Source: JAPLNB01 sp964451955
GTDB lineage: Bacteria > Planctomycetota > Phycisphaerae > Tepidisphaerales > Tepidisphaeraceae
Direction: 5' to 3'
Assembly (NCBI GenBank): GCA_964451955.1
Contig: CAYVKG010000002.1
Location: 62,001-126,000, forward strand
Length of the DNA: 64,000 bases
This document shows, in pieces, positions 24,906 through 33,336 of the stretch. The notes beneath the pieces are model-generated. The model was given only the letters and a program-made list of their open reading frames with translations, was not told the origin of the DNA and searched no databases. Both the position numbers and the translations under genes were made by a program. Within the stretch, counting starts at the first letter, position 1; each line of letters begins with the position of its first letter.

Positions 24906-26501
24906 ATGTCGTTCCACCTGGGCAAGCCGATCCTGGTTATGATGATCCTGTCGCTCGTTTGCGGCGCCTGGATTGTTATCCGGGAGTCGCCGGTGCCGGG
25001 CGATCTGGTCGTCTGGGTTTTTGCCGACTCGCATGCCAGAAGTTACCGCGACCCCGTGCAGAGCGTGCTTGCCGCGGATGTGCGGGACACTCGGACCCGG
25101 ATATTTGTGGTCTCGGCGGCCCATTTCCGTGTCGGTGATCGTCTGGAATTCCCGGGCCCGAATCCGGAGTCGGCCACGGTGGTGGGTGTCTGCCCTGAGA
25201 ATGCGCCTGAGCCTTGGCTGGAGGTGTTGGAGCCTCTCAAGTTTTCCCACCGGAGAGGGGATCCCGTGCGTGTTCCGAGCCTGGTCGAGTTGCACGAGCG
25301 GGCGGCCGGGCGTTCGGTTGCGGTGTCGGTGATTTCCGCCCGCGCCCTGGACGTTCGTCTGATTTCGTTGTTCAACAGCCTTTCGAAGGACGTTCCGGAT
25401 CTGGTGGAAGTCGAGATCGGCTCCGTGGGCAAGTTTTTTCGGCCGCCGGTCGGCGAAGTGGGGTTCCTTCCGCTGAACCGGTTTATCGAGCGCGATGGCA
25501 TCATGGACCAGATGGTCCGCACTCGTTTTGCCCCTTGGAGCAAGCAAGGTGTGGTTTTTGGCGTTCCGCACGATCTGCATCCCGTCACCATCACCTACCG
25601 CAAAGACCTGTTCGACCTTGCCGGAGTCGACATTGCATCGGCCAAGACATGGGATCAGTTTCAGGATCTCTGCCTGCAGTTTCAGGCGTTCTGGGCAGGG
25701 AGGGGCGTTCAGGGCCGACGCGCGATTGAGTTGCCGTCCGCGGCTTCGGATTACCTCGTGGTGATGCTTCTGCAGCGAGGGATCAACGTTGTTGACGACT
25801 ACAATCAGGTGCATCTGGATGACCCGAAAGTCGCCGACACGGTGGCGCGATATGCCTTGATGGTTGCCGGCCCGCGCCGGATTGCCGCTGATGCAACCCC
25901 TGGCGGCGAACTATATGCGCGGGACCTGGCCCATGGTGATCTTTGTGCCCTGATCACGCCGGACTGGCGAGCGGGCTTTCTCTATGCCCACGCCGCCGAT
26001 ATGGCGGGCAGGCTGGCGATGATGCCGCTTCCTCGCTTTGACCCGACGGACGCTCCGACAAGCACGTGGGGGGGGACCATGATGGGCATTCCGCGCGCCG
26101 CCAAAGACGCGGAGGCCTCCTGGCAACTGCTCAAGCGTCTGTATCTCTCCGGGGAATCGCTGAACGCCCGCCAACGATTCAGCAAGATCATCCCTCCGGT
26201 TCGCGACCAGTGGAAGGACGTGGTTTTCCACATACCGGACCCTTTCTTTTCCAACCAGAGAGTCGATGAACTGTACATCGAGCTGGCCGATCAGATTCCC
26301 CCGCGTTACGTGACCGCCTTCACGCCGGTTGCCTCTCTCTCTCTGAACATGGTGCTGGCCAACGCGGTCGAGTACGTGAAGCGGCGCGCATCCGAGCCTC
26401 GCGACCAGCTCGAAGCGGGGCTTCGTGCCGCCTGCCGGAAATGGCTCGATGACGAAGAGGCGACGCTCAGGAAGCGCATTGATTTCGGCAAATTCGAATG
26501 A
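24906..26501 (+). CDS. Sugar ABC transporter substrate-binding protein with inserted domain
   Basis: A 531-residue membrane-anchored solute-binding protein (hydrophobic residues about 8-26). The family pattern starts with LVVWVFADSHARSY at about 34-47 and resumes with VSVISARALDVRLISLFNS and GEVGFLPLNRFIERDGIM; WGGTMMGIPRAAKDAEASWQLLKRLY is typical of carbohydrate-binding family 1 proteins. Between these, about 80 residues (roughly 48-125: TRIFVVSAAHFRVGDRLEF ... PWLEVLEPLKFSHRRGDPVRV) have no counterpart in the family and read as an extra beta domain. ATG 24906 is chosen because it gives the signal anchor. The permease start overlaps the stop by 4 bp. Confidence 0.85.
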   Translation: MSFHLGKPILVMMILSLVCGAWIVIRESPVPGDLVVWVFADSHARSYRDPVQSVLAADVRDTRTRIFVVSAAHFRVGDRLEFPGPNPESATVVGVCPENAPEPWLEVLEPLKFSHRRGDPVRVPSLVELHERAAGRSVAVSVISARALDVRLISLFNSLSKDVPDLVEVEIGSVGKFFRPPVGEVGFLPLNRFIERDGIMDQMVRTRFAPWSKQGVVFGVPHDLHPVTITYRKDLFDLAGVDIASAKTWDQFQDLCLQFQAFWAGRGVQGRRAIELPSAASDYLVVMLLQRGINVVDDYNQVHLDDPKVADTVARYALMVAGPRRIAADATPGGELYARDLAHGDLCALITPDWRAGFLYAHAADMAGRLAMMPLPRFDPTDAPTSTWGGTMMGIPRAAKDAEASWQLLKRLYLSGESLNARQRFSKIIPPVRDQWKDVVFHIPDPFFSNQRVDELYIELADQIPPRYVTAFTPVASLSLNMVLANAVEYVKRRASEPRDQLEAGLRAACRKWLDDEEATLRKRIDFGKFE

Positions 26502-27412
26502 CGCCCCGAACTGCCACCAGCCATCGCCTCTGGACGCTTCAAGCTCGCTTGGCGCCGTATCTTTTTGTCTTTCCGTTCATTTTCCTGTTTTGCGTGTTTC
26601 TTCTTTATCCGATTTGCCGCAGCGTCGTTCTTTCGTTCTACAAGTCTGCCGGGCCGCGCAAGGAAGTGTTCGTGGGGGCCGCCAACTATTTATTTCTTCT
26701 GAAGGACCAGCTGTTCTGGCTTGCTGTTGCCAATACTCTAGCGTTTACGGTTTGTTCGTTGCTGATTCAGATTCCCGCTTCGCTTGGCCTTGCGCTTGTG
26801 CTGAGCAATCGGCGCGTGCGTTTTCGCGCCGTCTTCCGGTTTGCCTTTTTCGTTACTCACGTTGTCGGCTCGGTGTTTCTGGCCGTTCTCTTTGCGATGA
26901 TCCTGAGCCCCCGCTCAGGGCTTCTGAATCGCGCTCTCGGGTTGTTGGTGGGGCATCCGGTCGAAACAAACTGGCTTGGCGTTCCCGACCTAGTCCTGCC
27001 TTCGTTGTTGCTGGCGAGCCTCTGGGTTTCCATTGGGTTTGGGATGGTCTATTTTCTGGCTGCCCTTCAGGCCGTCGACAAGGAGCTCTATGAGGCTGCC
27101 GAAGTCGATGGCGCCGGCGGATGGTCGCGGTTCTGGCACATCACGCTGCCGGGCATCAGGCCCGTGCTGGTGTTCATGATCCTGATAGGCACCGTTGCGG
27201 GTTTTCAGCTTTTCGAACTTCCGTATGTCCTGTTCCAAGGGATGGCGGGTCCCAAGTCCCGCGGTCTGACGATTGTAATGTACCTCTACCAGCACGGATT
27301 TGAGGCCGGCAACCTCGGTTATGCTGCCGCCATTGGCTGGGTCCTGGTGTTCATGGTCCTTGCGGTCGCCATCTTCCAGATCCGCATGATGCGCGCAACA
27401 CAGGAGTCTTAA
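26498..27412 (+). CDS. Sugar ABC transporter permease, MalF/UgpA-like
   Basis: A 304-residue inner-membrane permease with six predicted helices: about 18-40, 75-95, 110-130, 162-182, 210-228 and 270-290. The cytoplasmic EAA loop that contacts the ATPase is visible as ELYEAAEVDGAGGWSRFWHITLPGIRPVL. The start overlaps the binding-protein stop (ATGA at 26498-26501), indicating coupled translation. It pairs with the next gene as the transmembrane heterodimer. Confidence 0.93.
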   Translation: MTPRTATSHRLWTLQARLAPYLFVFPFIFLFCVFLLYPICRSVVLSFYKSAGPRKEVFVGAANYLFLLKDQLFWLAVANTLAFTVCSLLIQIPASLGLALVLSNRRVRFRAVFRFAFFVTHVVGSVFLAVLFAMILSPRSGLLNRALGLLVGHPVETNWLGVPDLVLPSLLLASLWVSIGFGMVYFLAALQAVDKELYEAAEVDGAGGWSRFWHITLPGIRPVLVFMILIGTVAGFQLFELPYVLFQGMAGPKSRGLTIVMYLYQHGFEAGNLGYAAAIGWVLVFMVLAVAIFQIRMMRATQES

Positions 27413-27414
27413 CT

Positions 27415-28272
27415 GTGCAAACTCAATCCCGGTTCAATCCTGCGGACAGTGCCAAGTGGGTTTTGCTTCACGTTATTCTGGTCCTTGGCGCGGTGCTTGC
27501 GCTGGTTCCCTTTGCCTGGCTGATCTGCGCCACACTGAAGTCGGGAGAAGACCTTTTCACCTACACCTTGCTCCCCTGGCAGGATCTGTCTCGACTCACG
27601 ACGGGCAACTTCAGGGCGCTTTTCCAGAAACAGCCTTTCGGCATCTGGATGCTCAACTCGCTGTTCCTGGCGTCGACGCAGACGGTGGTGGTGGTCGCTC
27701 TTTCCAGTCTCGGGGGTTTTGCTCTGGCCAAGTATCAATTCCGGGGCAAGAAGCCGCTCATGCTGCTCATGCTCGCCACGATGCTCATTCCCGGGCAGGT
27801 TCTCCTGACGGGTGGCTACGAGCTCATGCACAGCCTGAACCTTCTGGACACGTACGCTTCGATCCTTCTTCCCGGCGCCGTCTCCGTATTTGGGATGTTC
27901 CTTTTTCGCCAAGCGATGCAAAGCGTTCCCGACGAGCTTCTGCAGGCGGGTCGGGTGGACGGCTGTTCGGAGCTGCGGCTCTGGTGGGAAATTGGCCTGC
28001 CGATTGTCCGCCCGATGATCGGCGCCTTCACGCTCATGTCGTTTCTGGCTTCGTGGAATGCCTTTCTCTGGCCTCAAATCATGCTTCAGAACGAAGCCAA
28101 ATACAGTCTTCCGATTGGGCTGACCAACATGATTCAGCTGCCCGAGTACCGTCAGGAATATGGCATCCTGATGGCCGGCACAGTGCTGGGCATCCTGCCC
28201 ATTATGGTCCTGTTTTTCGTGTTACAGAAGGACTTCATTGCGGGCCTGACGAGCGGGGCCGTCAAGGGCTGA
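27415..28272 (+). CDS. Sugar ABC transporter permease, MalG/UgpE-like
   Basis: A 285-residue permease starting at GTG 27415, three bases after the previous stop. Six hydrophobic segments are visible, and the EAA loop is DELLQAGRVDGCSELRLWWEIGLPIVRPMI. The MalG-type C-terminus (QKDFIAGLTSGAVKG) fits sugar importers exactly. No ATP-binding protein gene follows. As in many bacteria, a shared MsmK/UgpC-type ATPase encoded elsewhere probably energises it. Confidence 0.93.
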   Translation: MQTQSRFNPADSAKWVLLHVILVLGAVLALVPFAWLICATLKSGEDLFTYTLLPWQDLSRLTTGNFRALFQKQPFGIWMLNSLFLASTQTVVVVALSSLGGFALAKYQFRGKKPLMLLMLATMLIPGQVLLTGGYELMHSLNLLDTYASILLPGAVSVFGMFLFRQAMQSVPDELLQAGRVDGCSELRLWWEIGLPIVRPMIGAFTLMSFLASWNAFLWPQIMLQNEAKYSLPIGLTNMIQLPEYRQEYGILMAGTVLGILPIMVLFFVLQKDFIAGLTSGAVKG

Positions 28273-28410
28273 GGTGGCGTGCCTCGACCGGGGCGCCGTG
28301 ACGTTGTTCCGGGCAATCGCAGAGAACCGGAGGCAAGTCGAGTGCGATCTGGGTGTTGGCCGGCATAGGACGATGGCGTGCCGATGCCTGGTCTGGGGCA
28401 GTTCGGCGTG

Positions 28411-28947
28411 TCAATCCTTCTCGCCCTTGAATTCTTCCGGTTTGTATTCCCCGGACCGGATTTTCCGATTCATCTCGTCGATGATCTTGCGGGTCTGTTC
28501 ATCCGTCCCAAGTCGGGTGATGATTGCCTCGGTGACGTCCACGGTCTGAACCTGGTCGGCCGCCCAATAGAGTTTCGGCGCAATGACCGAGAGCCCCTCT
28601 GCCTTGGCCACTTCCGCGAGGATGCCTTTGAGCTGATCTGCCAGGCTGTCGTAAGGCCCCACGCCAAAGACCTGCCGATGGGCGTCATCCTGGTTTCGGC
28701 TCATCAGGCTTTGCAGTTCCCTCATTTTCCTGGTGTTGCCGGCCGCCTTGGCTGCCGCATGCTCCGCCATCACGCCTTTGACGAAGTTGCCGTGTGTTTT
28801 CGACCGTGCGTATGCCAGCGCAACGGTTCTGGGATCGAATGTCCCCACCTTGATCATACCATTCATTTTTTCCGGCCCTGCCCATCCCGGCGTACTCGAC
28901 CCCAAGCCGACGACGGCGACCATTAACGCCAACATCCATTGCCTCAT
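28411..28947 (-). CDS. Small exported protein, Skp/OmpH-like
   Basis: A 178-residue exported protein with signal peptide about 1-23 (ends GWA-GPE). The mature start, IKVGTFDPRTVALAYARS, echoes the IAVVDMQKIF strand of Skp/OmpH periplasmic chaperones. The body is charged and helical (MAEHAAAKAAGNTRKMRELQSLM), and the following LSVIAPKLYWAADQVQTVDVTEAIITRL matches the Skp end strands in pattern. The similarity is distant, so the chaperone role is only a suggestion. AAGGAGAATTCCC precedes ATG 28947. The gene lies between the sugar importer and the ROK kinase on the opposite strand. Confidence 0.6.
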   Translation of the reverse strand: MRQWMLALMVAVVGLGSSTPGWAGPEKMNGMIKVGTFDPRTVALAYARSKTHGNFVKGVMAEHAAAKAAGNTRKMRELQSLMSRNQDDAHRQVFGVGPYDSLADQLKGILAEVAKAEGLSVIAPKLYWAADQVQTVDVTEAIITRLGTDEQTRKIIDEMNRKIRSGEYKPEEFKGEKD

Positions 28948-29200
28948 GGGAATTCTCCTTTGGGCGACTTCTGAGAGAAACTCGACTACGTGGGGTGATG
29001 GTGAACAAATTCCGTGCCGTGCCGGAAAACCCGCCGGGGGAGCGAGAATTCGCCCATCTGGACCCTCGTTGGAGCGGGGATCGTGCATTTCGTGTACCTC
29101 GCGGGGGCATTGATTGTCGCTGCCTCATGCCCCTCGCCACTGAGTCATTCCCTTGTTACATTGTTGGCCCAGTACACTTTTGTCCATCAAGGAGAATCGC

Positions 29201-30160
29201 ATGCAATCGTTCGTAGGCATCGACATTGGCGGCACCAGCGTCAAACTCGGCCTTGTTGAGTACGGCGAGGCGTTCCGTGTGGTCAAACAGTCCTCGGTTC
29301 CGACCAAACCAACCGATCCGCCGTCCGTTTTCGTCCAGACGATTGCCGTCGGAGTCAAAGCCCTGATTGCCTCGGCGGGTTCGCCGAGGATAGCCGGCGT
29401 CGGCATTGGCTGTCCGGGTCTGATCGACCCGTGGAAAGGGATCACCCGCACCAGCCCGAATCTGCCGCTCCTGAAGGACTTTCCGCTTCGTGACGAGATT
29501 GCGAAGCAGCTTAAGCTGCCTGCCGAACTTCAGAACGACGCCAACGCCGCCGTCCTTGGCGAGTGGATTTTCAGTCCGGCGTCGAGGAATGTGAAAAACA
29601 TGATTTTGCTGACGCTTGGGACGGGCATTGGCGGGGGGGTGGTGTGTGATGGTCACCTCGTGGTGGGCGCTGACAACGCCGCCACGGAACTTGGTCACCT
29701 CAAGGCGGACTATGCCTCGGATTTTCCGTGCGGGTGCGGCCGAACGGGGTGTGTGGAAGCCTATGTGGGCTCGGCGGGCATCCGGCGGACGGCGGAGCTG
29801 ATGCTCAATTCCGGCGTCAAGACCGCGTTGGTTGCCGACAAGCTGACCACGAAGGAGATCACGCTTGCTGCAGATGCCGGGGATGCGCTGGCCAAGGAAA
29901 TCCTGCGCAAGACGGGCGAGTACCTTGGCCGCGGCATCGCCCAGCTTATTGAGACGTTCAATCCCGAGAAGGTGATCCTCGGCGGCGGCGCATCGGCTGC
30001 AATCGGCTACCTGATGCCCGGGATTAATGCCGCCCTGGACCAGTATTCCTCGTTTGCCTTCACTCGAAACCGATGCAGGATTGAGCGGTCGGCGTTTCCC
30101 GACGACATCAATGTCATTGGCGCCGCGGCGACGTACGTCAATGCCCATCCGGGCAAGTAG
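29201..30160 (+). CDS. ROK-family sugar kinase, glucokinase type
   Basis: Phosphorylates a hexose, probably glucose, with ATP. The 319-residue protein shows GIDIGGTSVKLGLV at the start (phosphate loop), IGCPGLID, LQNDANAAVLGEW with the catalytic Asp, LTLGTGIGGGVV, and the ROK zinc motif CGCGRTGCVEAY; EKVILGGGAS is near the C-terminus. AAGGAGAATCGC precedes ATG 29201. Its position near the sugar importer fits phosphorylation of the imported monosaccharide, although the two are separated by a gene on the other strand. Confidence 0.9.
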   Translation: MQSFVGIDIGGTSVKLGLVEYGEAFRVVKQSSVPTKPTDPPSVFVQTIAVGVKALIASAGSPRIAGVGIGCPGLIDPWKGITRTSPNLPLLKDFPLRDEIAKQLKLPAELQNDANAAVLGEWIFSPASRNVKNMILLTLGTGIGGGVVCDGHLVVGADNAATELGHLKADYASDFPCGCGRTGCVEAYVGSAGIRRTAELMLNSGVKTALVADKLTTKEITLAADAGDALAKEILRKTGEYLGRGIAQLIETFNPEKVILGGGASAAIGYLMPGINAALDQYSSFAFTRNRCRIERSAFPDDINVIGAAATYVNAHPGK

Positions 30161-30245
30161 TCGGCCGCTGCCAGACCATCTGAGCGAGTCGACGAACCAA
30201 GGGGTGGATCGGCGGGCGGTGCGGGAACGGCGCATGATGAAAGAA

Positions 30246-30272
30246 AGACGGGGTCTTTCGACGCCCGTCTTC
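30246..30272. terminator. Hairpin between ROK kinase and pnp ends
   Basis: AAGACGGG at 30246-30253 pairs with CCCGTCTT at 30265-30272 across 11 nt. It lies between two convergent genes. The plus strand continues CTTC and the minus strand reads TCTTTC after the stem. A bidirectional terminator is likely but not strong. Confidence 0.55.
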
Positions 30273-30307
30273 TTCAACTGCGGTGTATATGCGTGGTGGC
30301 GGGAGGT

Positions 30308-32614
30308 TCATTCTTCGCGTCGGGGTCCGCCGCGTCCGCGTGAGCGGCCGCGGTCTCCACTTCGTCCGCGATCGCCGCCTCGGCGTTGTCCGCCGTGTCC
30401 TCCGCGAGCCGCGTTGTTGCCGCGTGAGCCTTGCTCGCCCGACCGCGGGGCTTCGTTGCCTTCAGCGGCGGGGGCGCCGACCGGCTCCGGGTCGCTGACG
30501 CCCTCTTCCTTCATGGCGGCTTTGCGTGAGAGCTTGATTCGGCCCTGATCGTCGATGAGGATGACTTTGACGCGCACTTCGTCGCCGAGCTTGATGACGT
30601 CTTCAACATTTTCGACGTAGCGGTCGGAGAGTTCGGAGACGTGGCAGAGCCCATCGGTATCGGGGGCGATTTCAATGAAGGCGCCGAATTCGCGAATGCT
30701 GACGACCTTGCCATCGTAAATCCGGCCCACCTTGACCTCGGCGGTCATGGCCTCGACGAGATTCCGGGCCTGTTCCGCGGCGGAGGCATCGGTGGAGCTG
30801 ATGTAGACGGTGCCGTCGTCTTCGATGTCGATCTGCGCCTTTGTGTCATCCTGGATTTTCTTGATGTTCTTTCCGCCGGGCCCGATGAGTTTGCCGATCT
30901 TCTCGGGGTTGATCTTGATGATCAGGAGTCGTGGCGCCCACTGACTGATTTCCTTTCGCGGGCCGGGCAGAACGGCGGCCATTTTGTCGAGGATGACCAG
31001 CCTGGCGTCCTTGGCTCGCTGGAGGGTCTGGCGGATGATGTCGTAAGAGAGGCCTTCAATCTTGATATCGAGCTGGATGGCCGTGATGCCGTCTCGCGTG
31101 CCGCAGACCTTGAAATCCATGTCACCGAAATGGTCTTCTTCGCCGATGATGTCGGTCAGCAGCACACGTTTGTCGCCTTCCTGCACGAGGCCGACCGAGA
31201 TTCCGGCGACCGGCTTGGTGATGGGGACGCCGGCGTCCATGAGCGCCAGGCATCCGCCGCAAGAACTGGCCATAGAACTGGATCCATTGGATTCGAGGAT
31301 GTCGGATATGACGCGGACGGTATAGGGGAACGCCTCGATGGAAGGCAGCACCGCGAGCAGGCTGCGTTCGGCCAGAGCGCCGTGCCCGATCTCCCGGCGA
31401 CCGGGGCCGCGGATGGGGCGCACTTCACCCACCGAATAGCTGGGGAAGTTGTAGTGGAGCATGAATTTCTGGGAGTATTCCTCGATCAGACCATCGACCA
31501 GTTGTTCGTCGGAGCTGGTGCCCAGCGTCACGGTGCAAAGCGATTGGGTCTCGCCGCGGGAGAAGATGGCCGAACCATGCACGCGAGGGAGGACGCCGAC
31601 CTGCGCGGAGATGGGGCGGATGGTGGTATAGTCGCGTCCATCGGGACGAACCCCGTTCAGAATAGCCTGGCGGGTGACCTGCTCTTCGATCTCGACGAAG
31701 ATGCTGCGGATGTCCTTCTGCTTCTCGCGGTTGGCGACGATAGCGGCATAGGGTGCGTTGGGGTCGGTGATGGGGGGCGCGAGCTGAGCGATGACGTCTT
31801 CCATCACCTGGTTGACCGCATCGGCGCGGTCCTGTTTACCGGGCTTGCCTTTGACTTCCCGGATGCGGGCCGTAGCGAGTTTGCGGACCTGCTCCAGAAG
31901 CTCGGGATCATGCTCGACGATTGTGCCCACCTTCGGCCGGCCGACTTTCTGAACAAGTTCCTCGATCATTCCGACGATCTCAACGACGGCCTTGTGTCCG
32001 AACTCGATCGCGTCGGCGACCACGTCCTCAGGAATCTCCCGAGCGCCAACTTCGATCATGTTGACGAAGTGTCGCGTGCCCGCGACGACCAGGTCGAGAT
32101 CGGAGATTTCGAGCTGATCGGTGGTCGGGAACAGCACGAACTGGCCGTCAACTCGGCCAACGCGCGTATGTGCGGTGGGGTGCTGCAGTGGGATGTCGCT
32201 GATTGCCAGAGCGGCACTGGCGGCAATTCCCGCGAGGACATCGGGGTCGTTCTGTTGATCGGCGGCCAGGACGTTCAGGTGAATCTGAACCTCGTCCATG
32301 AACCCCTTGGGAAACAGTGGCCGCAGCGGGCGGTCCACGAGGCGCGCGGTCAGGATTTCCTTGGTCGTTGGGCGGCCTTCCCGCTTCATGAACCCGCCCG
32401 GGAACTTGCCGGCCGCGGCGCGGCGTTCGCGGTAGTCCACCTGGAGCGGGAAGAAATCGATGCCTTCCCGCGGATTGGCTCGCACGACGGCCCCAAACAC
32501 GACGGTGTCGGCGTACTGAACCGTCACGGCGCCGTGGGCCAGTTTCGCCAGCGTACCGGTCTCAATGGATAGAATCTTGCCCCCGATTTGGCGTTCAACT
32601 CGAACCGCTTGCAT
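30308..32614 (-). CDS. pnp: Polynucleotide phosphorylase with RGG-rich tail
   Basis: Phosphorolytic 3'-5' exoribonuclease of mRNA decay. The 768-residue protein has two RNase PH domains (about 10-230 and 325-560; GKFPGGFMKREGRPT, then GTRDGITAIQLDIK), a KH domain (LIGPGGKNIKKIQDDTKAQID, about 580-630) and an S1 domain (GRIYDGKVVSIREFGAFIEI ... LCHVSELSD). The last ~45 residues are Gly, Arg and Asp rich with RGG/RGR repeats, longer and more basic than in E. coli. AGAGGTATTC precedes ATG 32614. The rpsO-pnp order is kept as in many bacteria. Confidence 0.97.
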   Translation of the reverse strand: MQAVRVERQIGGKILSIETGTLAKLAHGAVTVQYADTVVFGAVVRANPREGIDFFPLQVDYRERRAAAGKFPGGFMKREGRPTTKEILTARLVDRPLRPLFPKGFMDEVQIHLNVLAADQQNDPDVLAGIAASAALAISDIPLQHPTAHTRVGRVDGQFVLFPTTDQLEISDLDLVVAGTRHFVNMIEVGAREIPEDVVADAIEFGHKAVVEIVGMIEELVQKVGRPKVGTIVEHDPELLEQVRKLATARIREVKGKPGKQDRADAVNQVMEDVIAQLAPPITDPNAPYAAIVANREKQKDIRSIFVEIEEQVTRQAILNGVRPDGRDYTTIRPISAQVGVLPRVHGSAIFSRGETQSLCTVTLGTSSDEQLVDGLIEEYSQKFMLHYNFPSYSVGEVRPIRGPGRREIGHGALAERSLLAVLPSIEAFPYTVRVISDILESNGSSSMASSCGGCLALMDAGVPITKPVAGISVGLVQEGDKRVLLTDIIGEEDHFGDMDFKVCGTRDGITAIQLDIKIEGLSYDIIRQTLQRAKDARLVILDKMAAVLPGPRKEISQWAPRLLIIKINPEKIGKLIGPGGKNIKKIQDDTKAQIDIEDDGTVYISSTDASAAEQARNLVEAMTAEVKVGRIYDGKVVSIREFGAFIEIAPDTDGLCHVSELSDRYVENVEDVIKLGDEVRVKVILIDDQGRIKLSRKAAMKEEGVSDPEPVGAPAAEGNEAPRSGEQGSRGNNAARGGHGGQRRGGDRGRSGDRGRSRGRGGPRREE

Positions 32615-32654
32615 GAATACCTCTGCGGCCTCTGGGTGGGAAGCTGGTCAATAG

Positions 32655-32782
32655 CCACAGATGGACAGATCCGGACACGCCCGATTCGCAGCGGGTGATG
32701 CGTGATTGGTGATCGATTCACTCCCCTCACGCATCAACCCCGTGCGCATCACTGCGCCGTGTGCGGGTGTGTGCATCTGTGG
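32655..32782. repeat. Nested inverted repeats between rpsO and pnp
   Basis: Two nested pairs of arms: an outer pair CCACAGATG (32655-32663) with CATCTGTGG (32774-32782), and an inner pair GGGTGATGCGTGA (32693-32705) with TCACGCATCAACCC (32727-32740, one extra base). Repeated words such as GTGATGCGTGATTGGTGATCG occupy the centre. Transcribed on the minus strand it lies in the pnp leader. In E. coli a long RNase III-cleaved stem at this place controls pnp; whether this one does the same is unknown. Confidence 0.7.
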
Positions 32783-32905
32783 CAGATCGGCACCTTCCTC
32801 GAGGCTGCATCGGCCAGAGGCCAAAAGGCCAAGAGCGTGAGGAAGGTCGTGAATCCTGCCATCTGCGGGCATCCGGCCCGCGAGCGAAAACGAAAACGCC
32901 CCGGT

Positions 32906-33175
32906 CTACTTGCGCAAGCCGAGGCGGGTGATAACCTGCAGATATCGGTTCCTGTCTTCTCGCGTGAGATACTTCAGGAGGCTGTTGCGTTTGGAAACCA
33001 TCTTCAACAGCCCGCGACGCGACGAATGGTCTTTCTTGTGCGTTCGCAGATGCTCTGTTAACTGCGAGATGCGGGTGCTGAGCAGCGCAATCTGCACTTC
33101 CGGAGACCCCGTATCTTTCTCGTGAATCTGGTAGTTGCCGAGGATCTGCTTCTTCTGATCAACCGTAATCGACAT
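32906..33175 (-). CDS. rpsO: 30S ribosomal protein S15
   Basis: Primary 16S rRNA binding protein of the small subunit platform. The 89-residue sequence is complete and conventional: KKQILGNYQIHEKDTGSPEVQIALLSTRI, then HLRTHKKDHSSRRGLLKMVSKRNSLLKYL. ATG 33175 gives the standard length; the longer open frame upstream has no similarity. It is followed on the same strand by pnp after 290 bp. Confidence 0.98.
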   Translation of the reverse strand: MSITVDQKKQILGNYQIHEKDTGSPEVQIALLSTRISQLTEHLRTHKKDHSSRRGLLKMVSKRNSLLKYLTREDRNRYLQVITRLGLRK

Positions 33176-33336
33176 CGAATCTCCACCTAGACACCAAGTC
33201 GCCAGCAACAAAGCCAGCCGGCCGGTCATGTTAGGCACCCTGCCGCACTCGCGGCACGAGGTAGTCTGAACGGCAGAGCATATTACAAATACGCATCGAA
33301 AGCAAGTCGGCGGATTCTTGCCGCGAATGACCAGGC

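Noticed and set aside
24807..25814. Long upstream extension of the Fur frame (336 more codons)
   Set aside because: It lies antisense to the ABC binding-protein gene; only the last 176 codons have Fur similarity.
30641..32572. 643-codon plus-strand frame opposite pnp
   Set aside because: Antisense shadow with no family similarity; pnp is certain on the other strand.
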